The notes beneath the pieces were generated by a model, which saw nothing but the letters and a program-made list of their open reading frames with translations, was not told the DNA's origin and ran no database searches. From Nocardioides sp. GY 10113 (GTDB taxonomy: Bacteria > Actinomycetota > Actinomycetes > Propionibacteriales > Nocardioidaceae): a DNA stretch of 64,000 nt. Of this stretch, positions 17,982-28,700 are shown piece after piece. Numbering within the stretch: the stretch's first letter is position 1; each line of letters starts with the position of its first letter. Made by a program: the position numbers and the translations under genes. Location: the NCBI RefSeq assembly GCF_004919105.1, contig NZ_STGK01000004.1:62001-126000 (forward strand), in the 5' to 3' direction.

Positions 17982-18135
17982 GAGTTGGGCGTTGTGGCGC
18001 GCCGAGACGGGCGTTGTGGCGCGCCGAGATGGGCGTTGTGGCGCGCCGAGATGGGCGTTGTGGTCCGGCCCGGCACCACAAGCCCCAAGTCACCGCGCCA
18101 CAAGCCCCAAGTCGCCCCGCCACAAACCCCAAGTC
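17982..18135. repeat. Two opposing 22-bp-period tandem arrays between convergent genes
   Basis: Four 22-bp units begin at 17982, 18004, 18026 and 18048 (core GGGCGTTGTGG). Then a 16-bp core CCACAAGCCCCAAGTC occurs at 18076, 18098 and 18120, also with a 22-bp period. The reverse complement of the second core matches the first at 13 of 16 positions, so the arrays face each other and can fold into a long stem. Their place between convergent genes suggests a bidirectional terminator or transcription barrier. Confidence 0.7.
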
Positions 18136-18146
18136 GGCAGGTGTCG

Positions 18147-19100
18147 TCAGTCGGTGACCGCGACGGTGATCGGCACCGTGTGCACCATCCCCTCGACGCG
18201 GACCTGCACGAAGAACCGGTAGGAGCCGGCCGCGTCGAACGCGGTGTGGAAGACCAGGCGGGTGCCGTCACCGGTCTGCTCGGGCCCGCCGTAGGGGTGC
18301 ACGTGCACGAAGCCGTCGCCCCCGATCCGGAAGCCGGTCAGGTGGGCGAAGGTGCCGAGATAGGTGCCCAGCGTCAGCGGACGGCCTTCGAGGTCGGTGA
18401 CCAGCAGCGAGATCCGCCCGTCGGGGCCGACCTCTCCGGTGCCCTCGGGCACCACCCGGACCACCCCGTCGTCGGCGCCCGCGCTGGCGTCGGCGGCGGC
18501 CCCGCCCGCCGGGACGGCGCTCCACCGGCCCGGCACGCGTGCGTCGGATCCGAGCGCGACGGCCGCCCCGGCGCCCGCAGGCTGGAACTCGGCCAGCACC
18601 CGGTAGTCGCCGGGTTCGCCCAGGTCGACCCGCGCGGTCCAGGTCCCCGCGTCCTGGCCGTCCTGGCCGTCCTGGCCGTCCTGGCCGTCCTGGCCGTCCG
18701 TGTCGAGGGTCGGGTGCAGGTGGCGGAAGACGGCCAGGTCATCGCGGACCACGTAGAGGTGGAGCAGCTTGGTCTGCTCCTCGAGGTACTCGGTCACCGG
18801 CTCGCCGTCGGGCCCGAGGATCCGGAAGCTCACGTCGCCGGGGCCGTCGGCGCCGCCGGGCAGCCGTACGTCGACCATCCGGTAGCCGCCCGCCGAGGCG
18901 GTCGTGCCGTCGCCGATGGGCGGTACGTCGCCCTCGCCGGGCGCGTGGGTGTGCCCGGCCCCGTCCCGCGGCGGCGAGAGCACCAGCCGGCCGTCCTCGT
19001 CCGGCGGCGTCTCGCCGGAGCAGCCGGCGAGGGGGAGCGCGACGGCGGTGGCGAGTGCCGCGGCCAGCAGCGCCGGCCGCGGCGTCGTACGGCGGCTCAC
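18147..19100 (-). CDS. Predicted metal-binding lipoprotein
   Basis: A 317-residue lipoprotein: signal with lipobox LAGC (Cys27). Histidine motifs are spread along it: HTHAPGE near residue 50, HLY, FRHLHPTLD near 125, and FVHVHPYGG near 265, with a final HTVPI. The body is beta-rich. A run of DGQ tripeptides near 132-146 comes from five exact 9-bp repeats (18651-18695). It overlaps the downstream end of the antiporter gene by 4 bp and is convergent with the copC-copD gene. Similar lipoproteins are annotated near copper genes; a role as surface metal-binding or sensing protein is inferred. Confidence 0.75.
   Translation of the reverse strand: MSRRTTPRPALLAAALATAVALPLAGCSGETPPDEDGRLVLSPPRDGAGHTHAPGEGDVPPIGDGTTASAGGYRMVDVRLPGGADGPGDVSFRILGPDGEPVTEYLEEQTKLLHLYVVRDDLAVFRHLHPTLDTDGQDGQDGQDGQDGQDAGTWTARVDLGEPGDYRVLAEFQPAGAGAAVALGSDARVPGRWSAVPAGGAAADASAGADDGVVRVVPEGTGEVGPDGRISLLVTDLEGRPLTLGTYLGTFAHLTGFRIGGDGFVHVHPYGGPEQTGDGTRLVFHTAFDAAGSYRFFVQVRVEGMVHTVPITVAVTD
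18651..18695. repeat. Five exact 9-bp tandem repeats inside the lipoprotein gene
   Basis: GTCCTGGCC is repeated five times without error and encodes DGQ tripeptides on the minus strand. Being in frame, changes in copy number would alter length but not the frame. Confidence 0.85.
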
Positions 19101-20197
19101 GGGGAGACCGTCAGGAAGACGAAGGCGGCGAAGAGCACCAGGTGCACGGCGCCGTTGAGCGGCACCGCCCGACCCGGTACGACGGTCAGCACCCCGACCA
19201 CCGCGGAGAGCCCGAGCAGCACCAGCTGGACCGGCTCCAGGCCGAGGGCGAGCGGGCCGTCGAGCCAGATCGATGCGATCGCGATCGCCGGGATGGTGAG
19301 ACCGATCGAGGCCATCGCCGAGCCGTAGGCGAGGTTGAGCGAGATCTGGACCCGGTCCCGCAGCGCCGCCCGCACCGCGGCCAGGGTCTCGGGCAGGAGC
19401 ACCGTCATCGCGATGATCACGCCGACGACCGCGTGGGGGAGTCCGAGGCTGGAGACGCCGTCCTCGATCGCGTAGGACTCGACCTTGGCGAGACCGACCA
19501 CCGAGACCAGCGCGACCAGCAGCAGCGCCACGCTGGCCCAGGTCTGCCGGTCCGTCGGGGGCGCGGCGTGCTCCTCGGCCTCCCGGTCGGCGGTGGTGGC
19601 GGTGTCGACCGGCAGGAAGAAGTCGCGGTGCCGTCCGGTCTGCGTGGCCACGAAGGCGGCGTACAGCGCCAACGAGGCGACCGCGGCGAAGACCAGCTGC
19701 GAGCCGGTGAAGACGGGGCCGGACGCGCCCGTGGTGAACGTCGGCACCACCAGCGTCAGGCCGGCCAGCGAGATCACGGTGGCCAGCGCGGAGCCGGTGC
19801 CCTCGGGGTGGAAGACGGCGTAGGTGTGCCGCAGCGCCCCGAGCAGCAGCGCGATGCCGACGATGCCGTTGACGGTGATCATCACCGCCGAGAAGACGGT
19901 GTCCCTGGCGAGCGTGGCGGTGTCGTCACCGCCCGAGACCATCAGCGTCACGATCAGCGCGACCTCGATCACGGTCACCGCGACGGCCAGCACCAGGGAG
20001 CCGAACGGCTCGCCGACGCGGTGTGCCACGACCTCCGCGTGGTGGACGCCCGCGAGCACCGCGCCGAACAGGGTGATCGCGACCAGCACGTTGCCGACGA
20101 CGCCGGGGTGGGTGCCCCAGGTGAAGAGCAGCACGACCGCGGCCACCAGGGGCGTCACGACGGTCCAGCTGAACCGGCCGGCCGTGGTCGCGCTCAT
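19097..20197 (-). CDS. chaA: ChaA-like Ca2+ (Na+/K+)/H+ antiporter
   Basis: A 366-residue membrane protein, the same length as E. coli ChaA, with about eleven hydrophobic segments. The two CaCA alpha-repeats are visible: VTVIEVALIVTLMVSGG in the first half and VIIAMTVLLPETLAAVRAAL followed by YGSAMASIGLTIPAIA in the second, each with its conserved Glu. It exchanges cations for protons. The ATG at 20197 is chosen because the longer frame to 20365 enters the divergent gene. It overlaps the metal-binding lipoprotein gene by 4 bp, so the two are one operon. Confidence 0.85.
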   Translation of the reverse strand: MSATTAGRFSWTVVTPLVAAVVLLFTWGTHPGVVGNVLVAITLFGAVLAGVHHAEVVAHRVGEPFGSLVLAVAVTVIEVALIVTLMVSGGDDTATLARDTVFSAVMITVNGIVGIALLLGALRHTYAVFHPEGTGSALATVISLAGLTLVVPTFTTGASGPVFTGSQLVFAAVASLALYAAFVATQTGRHRDFFLPVDTATTADREAEEHAAPPTDRQTWASVALLLVALVSVVGLAKVESYAIEDGVSSLGLPHAVVGVIIAMTVLLPETLAAVRAALRDRVQISLNLAYGSAMASIGLTIPAIAIASIWLDGPLALGLEPVQLVLLGLSAVVGVLTVVPGRAVPLNGAVHLVLFAAFVFLTVSP

Positions 20198-20267
20198 GCT
20201 GGTGGAGTCTACGGAGCGGCCCTCGCCGAAGCGGCACCTGGGGCGGATGCGCCTTACCCTGGAGGGT

Positions 20268-22220
<1,953 letters not shown>

Positions 22221-22222
22221 CC

Positions 22223-22251
22223 GCCGAGCCGGGCCTCACTCCCGGCTCGGC
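22223..22251. terminator. Bidirectional hairpin terminator between convergent genes
   Basis: An 11-bp perfect stem (22223-22233 with 22241-22251) and a 7-nt loop CCTCACT lie between the radical-SAM gene and the convergent proline-repeat gene, reaching the latter's stop codon. Confidence 0.75.
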
Positions 22252-23357
22252 TAGGAGAGGGAGCCGGTGAGGCCCTCGCCCTGGACGTAGCAGACCAGGT
22301 GGTCGCCGGTCTCCGGGTCGTCGGGGTGCTCGGTGACCGCCTTGAGCTGCACGTCCGGGTCGGTGGTCACCTTCAGCAGGGTCCCGGGGTCGACGACCTT
22401 GGCGCAGTACGCCGCCATCGTGGACCTGATCACGTCGAGGTTCTCGTCGGTGACCTCCACGGTGCCGACGATCTCGCCCTCGTGGTCGTCGGCACAGTCC
22501 CGCTTGAGGAAGACGACGGTCTCCTCGTCCTCGGTGATGTTCACGCACTGCCCGGCCTCGGCATTGGCCGGGGTGATCACGTTCTCGTCCAACCAGCTGA
22601 CGCCGGCCGCGGCGAGGATGACGACCACGATCAGGGCGACGGTGCCGATCGCGCTGAGCACGAGACCGGTGATCGCGGCCCAGCGGCCCTTGCGCTTCCC
22701 GTCCTTGGTCCGGGAGAGGCCGATGAAACCGAGGACGAGGCCGATCGGGCCGGTGCAGCAGAGCACGCCGAGCACGAACGACGTGATCGAGACGGCGTCG
22801 GTGGGCGCGTCGTCGCCGCCGGCCTGCGGGTAGGGCTGGCCGTACGGGTCGTTGGGCGGGGGCTGCTGGCCGTACGGGTGCGGCGGCGGGGGCTGCTGGC
22901 CGTACGGGTTCGGCGGCGGCGGGGGCTGCTGGCCGTACGGGTTCGGCGGCGGCGGGGGCTGCTGGCCGTACGGGTTCGGCGGCGGCGGGGGCTGCTGGCC
23001 GTACGGGTTCGGCGGCGGCGGGGGCTGCTGGCCGTACGGGTTCGGCGGCGGCGGGGGCTGCTGGCCGTACGGGTTCGGCGGCGGCGGGGGCTGCTGGCCG
23101 TACGGGTTCGGCGGCGGCGGGGGCTGCTGGCCGTACGGGTTCGGCGGCGGCGGGGGCTGCTGGCCGTACGGGTTCGGCGGCGGCGGGGGCTGCTGGCCGT
23201 ACGGGTTCGGCGGCGGCGGGGGCTGCTGGCCGTACGGGTTCGGCGGCGGCGGGGGCTGCTGGCCGTACGGGTTCGTGGGCGGCTGCGGGCCGTCGGGCTG
23301 AGCATCGCCGCCCTGGCCGTAGGGATCGGATCCGGAGGGCGGCGGGTTCTCGCTCAC
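22251..23357 (-). CDS. Proline-rich repeat membrane protein with DUF4190-like domain
   Basis: A 368-residue membrane protein starting at GTG. Residues about 28-175 are about a dozen copies of the 11-mer NPYGQQPPPPP, encoded by near-identical 33-bp repeats. Two transmembrane segments follow (about 195-255, VSITSFVLGVLCCTGPIG and ITGLVLSAIGTVALIVVVILA), matching the DUF4190 pattern. The external C-terminal domain has four cysteines (QCVNI, RDCADD, AYCAKV, VCYVQ), probably two disulfides. Such proteins are common in actinobacteria, with the proline tail in the cytoplasm; the function is unknown. It is divergent from the winged-helix gene and separates the radical-SAM gene from its usual DUF2344 neighbour. 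Confidence 0.82.
   Translation of the reverse strand: MSENPPPSGSDPYGQGGDAQPDGPQPPTNPYGQQPPPPPNPYGQQPPPPPNPYGQQPPPPPNPYGQQPPPPPNPYGQQPPPPPNPYGQQPPPPPNPYGQQPPPPPNPYGQQPPPPPNPYGQQPPPPPNPYGQQPPPPPNPYGQQPPPPPNPYGQQPPPPHPYGQQPPPNDPYGQPYPQAGGDDAPTDAVSITSFVLGVLCCTGPIGLVLGFIGLSRTKDGKRKGRWAAITGLVLSAIGTVALIVVVILAAAGVSWLDENVITPANAEAGQCVNITEDEETVVFLKRDCADDHEGEIVGTVEVTDENLDVIRSTMAAYCAKVVDPGTLLKVTTDPDVQLKAVTEHPDDPETGDHLVCYVQGEGLTGSLS
22863..23280. repeat. 33-bp perfect tandem repeat within a coding region
   Basis: Repeat units start every 33 bp from 22893 to 23256 (22893, 22926 and so on), with a shorter variant unit at 22863. Most copies are identical at the base level, which implies recent expansion or gene conversion. 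They encode the PYGQQPPPPPN repeat of the minus-strand protein and keep the frame. Confidence 0.95.
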
Positions 23358-23404
23358 GCGCCGAACACTACGGCCATGTCGGCGGGGTTGGGGAGGATTG
23401 ATCC

Positions 23405-24586
23405 GTGCGCCACATCGACGACGCTGAGCGGCGGGCCCGGCTGGGGCGCCGCCACGGCCTCGCCCACCCGTTCCCCGACGTCGTGGCGGCCGCGCGCGGC
23501 CTGACCGCGCTGCACGCGACCGAGGCGGCGACCGTGCACCTCGCCCTGTGGGCTCGGGTGCCGGGTATCTCGGTCGCCGACGTCGACGCGGCCCTGTACG
23601 ACGACCGCTCGATCGTCAAGCAGCTCGCCATGCGCCGCACCCTGTTCGCCTTCCCCGTCGAGGCGCTTCCGGCGGTCTGGGGGAGCGCGGCGGCGAGGGT
23701 CGCCCAGCAGCAGCGCGCCCAGCTCGCGAAGGACGTGGCCAGCGCGGGGCTGGCCGAGGACCCCGGGGCGTGGCTCGACGCGACCTGCGCCGCCGTCCTC
23801 GACGTGCTCTCCGACGGCCGGGCGCGGACCGCGGCCGAGCTGCGCGAGGAGGTGCCCGCACTCGCCGGTCGGATCACCCGTGGCACGCCGGGGAAGAAGT
23901 GGGCGGCCGAGCTGCCGATCGGCCCGAACGTCCTCACGGCCCTGGGCGCCGCCGGCCGGATCGTGCGCGGCGCCAACGCCGGTCACTGGCGGCTGAACAA
24001 GCCGACCTGGCTGGCCACCGCGGACTGGCTGGGCGAGACGCCGACGGCGCTGCCGGCGGCCGCCGGGTACGCCGAGCTGGTGAGGGGCTGGCTGCGTGGC
24101 TTCGGTCCGGGCACCGAGGACGACCTGGTGTGGTGGCTGGGGGCGACGAAGACCCTGGTCCGGGCGGCACTGGCCGAGGTCGGGGCCGTCGAGGTCGGCC
24201 TCGACGGCGGGGTGAGGGGGTGGGTGCTGCCCGACGACGTCGACCCGGTGGCGGCGCCGCGGCCGTGGGTGGCGCTGCTGCCCACGCTGGACCCGACCGT
24301 GATGGGTTGGAAGGGCCGTGACTTCTACCTCGACGCCGCCGACCGTCCGTTCCTGTTCGACTCCAACGGCAACGCCGGCAACACCGCCTGGTGCGACGGG
24401 CGGATCGTCGGGGCGTGGGTCCAGGACGACGGCGGACGGGTCCGCCTGCTGCTGAGGAGCGACCCGGGGGCGGCGGCGCGACGGGAGCTCGAGGCGGCGG
24501 CCGACCGGCTGACGAGCTGGCTCGACGGCGTGCGGATCGTCAACGTCTACGCCTCGCCCCAGATGAAGGGGGTCGCGCTTCGCTGA
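23405..24586 (+). CDS. Winged-helix DNA-binding protein, HTH_42 (AlkZ/YcaQ-like) superfamily
   Basis: A 393-residue protein resembling the HTH_42 family, which includes the DNA glycosylases AlkZ and YcaQ. Typical features are the N-terminal GLTALHATEAATVHLALWAR, MRRTLFAFP, a central winged-helix stretch with PGKKWAAELPIGPNVLTAL, and the C-terminal LLPTLDPTVMGWKGRDFYL and FDSNGNAGNTAWCDGRIVGAW. The QxQ motif described in AlkZ-type glycosylases is not seen at the N-terminal position, so glycosylase activity is uncertain. It lies in the gap between the radical-SAM gene and its DUF2344 partner. A role in DNA repair or DNA binding is the best guess. Confidence 0.8.
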   Translation: MRHIDDAERRARLGRRHGLAHPFPDVVAAARGLTALHATEAATVHLALWARVPGISVADVDAALYDDRSIVKQLAMRRTLFAFPVEALPAVWGSAAARVAQQQRAQLAKDVASAGLAEDPGAWLDATCAAVLDVLSDGRARTAAELREEVPALAGRITRGTPGKKWAAELPIGPNVLTALGAAGRIVRGANAGHWRLNKPTWLATADWLGETPTALPAAAGYAELVRGWLRGFGPGTEDDLVWWLGATKTLVRAALAEVGAVEVGLDGGVRGWVLPDDVDPVAAPRPWVALLPTLDPTVMGWKGRDFYLDAADRPFLFDSNGNAGNTAWCDGRIVGAWVQDDGGRVRLLLRSDPGAAARRELEAAADRLTSWLDGVRIVNVYASPQMKGVALR

Positions 24587-24603
24587 TCCGGGCCGCCGGA
24601 CGG

Positions 24604-24609
24604 TAATCT
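24604..24609 (+). promoter_or_regulatory. -10 box for the DUF2344 gene
   Basis: TAATCT lies 32 nt before the GTG at 24642, which has its own ribosome-binding site (AGAGGAGA). This points to an independent promoter for the gene rather than read-through from the winged-helix gene. No clear -35 box is seen. Confidence 0.45.
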
Positions 24610-24641
24610 CGGTCGGTGCGCAAGGCAGAGGAGAACACCCG

Positions 24642-25355
24642 GTGAGTCGCGCCCAGCCCGAGCAGCAGGCCCCGCCGGTCCAGAAGCTCCGGATCCAGTA
24701 CGCCAAGCGCGGCCGCCTGCGCTTCACCAGCCACCGCGACGTCAGCCGCGCGATCGAGCGCGCCATCGTGCGTGCCGGCATCCCGATGGCGTACTCGTCC
24801 GGCTTCCACCCGCACCCCCGGATCTCGTACGCCGGCGCGTCCCCGACCGGCGCGGCCAGCGAGGCGGAGTACGTCGAGCTCGGTCTGGCCGAGGTGCTCG
24901 ACCCGGCCGCGGTCGGCCGCGAGCTGGACGGCGCGCTGCCCGAGGGGCTCGACGTGGTGGCCACCGTGGACGCCGCCACGAGTCGCCCCGGCTCCCTCTC
25001 CGACCTGCTGTCGGGCAGCCGCTGGCGGATCGAGACCGGCTCCGGCGCCGGACTGGCCGAGGCCGTCGAGGCCTTCCTGGCCAAGGACTCGGTGACGGTC
25101 GAGCGGATGACCAAGAAGGGGCTGCGCTCCTTCGACTGCCGGGCCGCCGTGGTCACCCTGACGGTGGTCGAGGACGGCGTCCTCGAGCTGCTCCTCGAGC
25201 ATGCGGTGCCGGCCGTCCGGCCGGACGACGTGATGACCGGTCTGCGGGAGTCGACGGGGTGGAGCGCCGAGGCGCAGCCGCTGCTCACCCGGCTCGACCA
25301 GGGCACGCTGGACCGCGCCGCCGCGGTGCTGGCCGACCCGCTCGCGACCCGCTGA
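24642..25355 (+). CDS. TIGR03936/DUF2344 family protein (radical SAM partner)
   Basis: A 237-residue protein of the DUF2344 family. Conserved stretches are RIQYAKRGRLRFTSHRDVSRA, GIPMAYSSGFHPHPRISYA and the acidic ASEAEYVELGLAE. Some bacteria fuse this domain to the C-terminus of the TIGR03960 radical-SAM protein, and most others have it as the next gene; here it is 2.4 kb downstream. GTG 24642 with ribosome-binding site AGAGGAGA is the start. A role in RNA modification linked to ribosome or RNase E genes has been suggested by gene order only. Confidence 0.9.
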   Translation: MSRAQPEQQAPPVQKLRIQYAKRGRLRFTSHRDVSRAIERAIVRAGIPMAYSSGFHPHPRISYAGASPTGAASEAEYVELGLAEVLDPAAVGRELDGALPEGLDVVATVDAATSRPGSLSDLLSGSRWRIETGSGAGLAEAVEAFLAKDSVTVERMTKKGLRSFDCRAAVVTLTVVEDGVLELLLEHAVPAVRPDDVMTGLRESTGWSAEAQPLLTRLDQGTLDRAAAVLADPLATR

Positions 25356-25711
25356 AGGACCGGAGATGCCGGCGGCTGACCGGCGCTGTGCGATACTCGC
25401 CACAGATCGACATCCAGCGCGTCTCCCCGGAGGCCCTCGCAAGAGGCTCGGCGCTCGTCGATCCGACGACGTTCTCGCCGGGTCACCCAGGTGGCCGGCA
25501 CGGTGGAGGGCGGTACGTCGCCAGACCGCGACGCTGGCAGCACCCATCGGTGACAGGGATAGGTGCCCGGACGACCGCGGAAGGAGACGTGCGGCACTCC
25601 AGTGACGCTCCGCGGAGGGTGTCGTGCCACACGACAGGCTTACGTTGCACGACCCCGGTCGCGCGACGATGACACACCCGGGTGGAGACGCCCGGGTCGA
25701 GGAGCAGCGCA
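25356..25711. promoter_or_regulatory. Long leader region of the RNase E/G gene
   Basis: A 356-bp gap with no credible gene. An extended -10 box, TGC-GATACT (25389-25397), would give a leader of about 308 nt. The leader can form small hairpins: TGTCGTG/CACGACA (25620-25636) and ACCCGGG/CCCGGGT (25676-25697), the last directly before the ribosome-binding site GAGGAG (25699-25704). A long structured leader would allow RNase E to cleave its own message, as known in E. coli; for this genome that is inference. Confidence 0.45.
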
Positions 25712-28700
25712 ATGAACGACGCGCCCACCCATCCCTCCCACGCTGACGCCGACGCGGCCGCGACCCCCGCCGAGCAGGCTCCCGAGGCGGCAGCCCCGGT
25801 CGCTGCCTCGCCCGAGGGCGCCGCGGAGACGGCCGGCACCGAGACCGCCGCCCCGGCGAAGAAGCGTGCCCCGCGGAAGTCGACCGCGCGCAAGACCACC
25901 GCGAAGAAGGCCGCCGCCGGCGCCGAGGTGGCCGAGCCCGCCGCGGAGCCGGCCGAGGCCGCCGCGGAGTCGGCCGAGGCCGCCGAGTCCGCGCCGGCCA
26001 AGAAGGCGCCGGCGAAGAAGGCTCCGGCGAAGAAGGCGGCCGCCAAGAAGACCGCCGCGAAGAAGACCACCACCCGCAAGACCACCGCCAAGAAGGCCGC
26101 GGCCGCCGAGCCGACGGCCGAGGCCGTGGTCGAGGCCGTGGTCGAGGCGCCGGTCGAGGCGCCGGTCGAGGCGCCGGTCGAGGCCCCCGCTGGCGCCGCC
26201 GCTGAGGCGGCGACGCCCGCCTCGGGTGACGAGCCCAGCGCCACCGTGCCGCTCTTCCAGGCGCCCGAGGCGCCGCGCACCCGCAAGCGCGCCCCGCGCA
26301 AGAAGGCGGCGCCGGCCCCGCAGGCGACCGAGGAGTCGGCCGAGCAGGAGCAGGTCGACGAGGAGTCGGCAGAGGCGCTGGCCGCCGCTGCGACCGCCGC
26401 CGAGGAGACGCCCGCCGAGGAGACCCCGGCCGAGCAGTCCGCTGAGGACGAGGACGGCGAGCAGAGCGCCGAGCAGCCCAGCGAGGACGAGGCGGCCGGT
26501 GAGGACGCCGGCGACGAGAGCGCCGAGTCCGACGACGACGCCTCCGAGGAGTCGGGTGCGCCGCGCCGCCGCCGGCGCCGCGGTGGACGCCGCCGTCGCA
26601 AGTCCGGCAACGGCGGCGCGTCCGCGGACGCCGACGCCGAGCCCAACGGCGACGCCCCGGCCGAGGGTGCGGACGAGGACAAGGCCGGCGGGCAGACCGT
26701 CGAGGATGCCGAGGGCTCCGACGCCGCCGAGGACGAGGGCGAGAAGTCCGAGTCGTCCACGTCGTCCCGCCGTCGCCGCCGTCGTCGCCGTGAGGGCGAG
26801 GGCTCCTCGGGCACCGGCGACGACCCGCAGAACACCGTGACCAGGGTCCGCAAGGCCCGCAGCCCGGAGGACGAGATCACCGCCGTCTCCGGGTCGACCC
26901 GCCTGGAGGCGAAGAAGCAGCGCCGCCGCGAGGGCCGCGAGGCCGGCCGCCGGCGCGCGCCCATCATCAGCGAGGCCGAGTTCCTGGCCCGCCGCGAGGC
27001 CGTCGAGCGGGTGATGGTGGTCCGCCAGCGCAACGACGTCACCCAGATCGGTGTCCTCGAGGACAAGGTCCTCGTCGAGCACTACGTGGCGCGGGAGTCC
27101 CAGACCTCGCTGATCGGCAACGTCTACCTCGGTCGCGTGCAGAACGTGCTGCCCTCGATGGAGGCGGCGTTCATCGACATCGGCAAGGGGCGCAACGCGG
27201 TCCTCTACGCCGGTGAGGTGAACTGGTCCGCGCTCGGCCACAAGGACGGCCAGCCTCGCAAGATCGAGTCCGTGCTGTCCTCGGGCCAGACCGTCCTGGT
27301 CCAGGTCACCAAGGACCCGATCGGGCACAAGGGCGCCCGGCTCACCAGCCAGATCAGCCTCGCCGGCCGGTTCCTGGTCTACGTGCCGGACGGCACCACC
27401 TCCGGCATCTCCCGCAAGCTGCCCGACACCGAGCGGGCGCGCCTCAAGTCGGTCCTCAAGGAGATCGTCCCCGAGTCCGCCGGCGTGATCGTGCGCACGG
27501 CCGCCGAGGGCGCCGCCGAGGACGAGCTGACCAGCGACGTCGAGCGGCTGAAGGCGCGCTGGGAGGACATCGAGGCGAAGGCCGCCAAGGGCAACGCGCC
27601 CCAGCTGCTGTACGGCGAGCCCGACCTGACCCTCAAGGTCGTCCGAGACCTCTTCACCGAGGACTTCGCCAAGCTGGTGGTCCAGGGCGACGAGGCCTGG
27701 GAGACGGTCAGCGACTACGTCCAGCACGTCGCCCCCGACCTCGCCGAGCGGCTGGAGCACCACCGCCCGGAGGAGAGCGGCGACGCGTTCGCGACGTACC
27801 GGATCGACGAGCAGATCTCCAAGGGCCTGGACCGCAAGGTGTGGCTGCCCTCGGGTGGCTCGCTGATCATCGACCGCACCGAGGCGATGACGGTCGTCGA
27901 CGTCAACACCGGCAAGTTCACCGGCTCCGGCGGCAACCTGGAGGAGACGGTCACCAAGAACAACCTGGAGGCCGCCGAGGAGATCGTCCGCCAGCTCCGG
28001 CTGCGCGACATCGGCGGCATCATCGTCGTCGACTTCATCGACATGGTGCTCGAGTCCAACCGGGACCTGGTGCTGCGCCGTCTGGTCGAGTGCCTCGGCC
28101 GCGACCGGACCCGCCACCAGGTCGCCGAAGTCACCTCGCTCGGCCTGGTGCAGATGACCCGCAAGCGGATCGGCACCGGCCTGCTCGAGGCGTTCAGCGA
28201 GTCCTGCTCGCACTGCCAGGGCCGCGGGCTGGTCGTGCACGACCTGCCGGTCGAGCCGAAGCGCGGCGGCGGTGGCGGCGGTGCCGAGGGCGACGGCGAG
28301 TCCCGTCGGGGTCGCCGGCGTCGCGGCAAGGGCCAGGGCGAAGGCGGCGAGCAGGGCGGCCAGAAGGGCGGCTCCGCCCGTGGCGATCAGGCGGGCGACG
28401 AGGCGGCCAGCAGCGGCAACGGCGGCTCGGTGCCCTCGCCGAAGACTGTGGCGGCCATGGCGATGTCCCACCCGCCGGTGGCGGGGGACGCGGACGAGCA
28501 GGCGGACGAGCAGGCGGACGTGACGGTGGACCTGCCCGCGGCCGAGGATGCCCCGGTCGAGCAGCCCGTGGTCGCGGAGACCCCGGTCGAGGAGCCTGCC
28601 GCAGAAGAGGCGACGGCCGCGGAGACGCCGGTCGAGGCACCGGTCGAGGCACCGGTCGCCGAGGAGGCGCCGGTCGAGACGCCGGTGGTCGACGAGACGC

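Noticed and set aside
18651..18695. Frameshift hot spot in the lipoprotein gene
   Set aside because: The 9-bp repeats are in frame and the gene is intact from lipobox to stop.
22863..23280. Regularly spaced repeats resembling a CRISPR array
   Set aside because: The units are contiguous with no unique spacers, and they encode an in-frame proline-rich peptide repeat.
25366..25605. Small open frame (79 codons) in the RNase E leader
   Set aside because: Arg-rich composition, no ribosome-binding site, and it covers the proposed promoter; likely chance in high-GC DNA.
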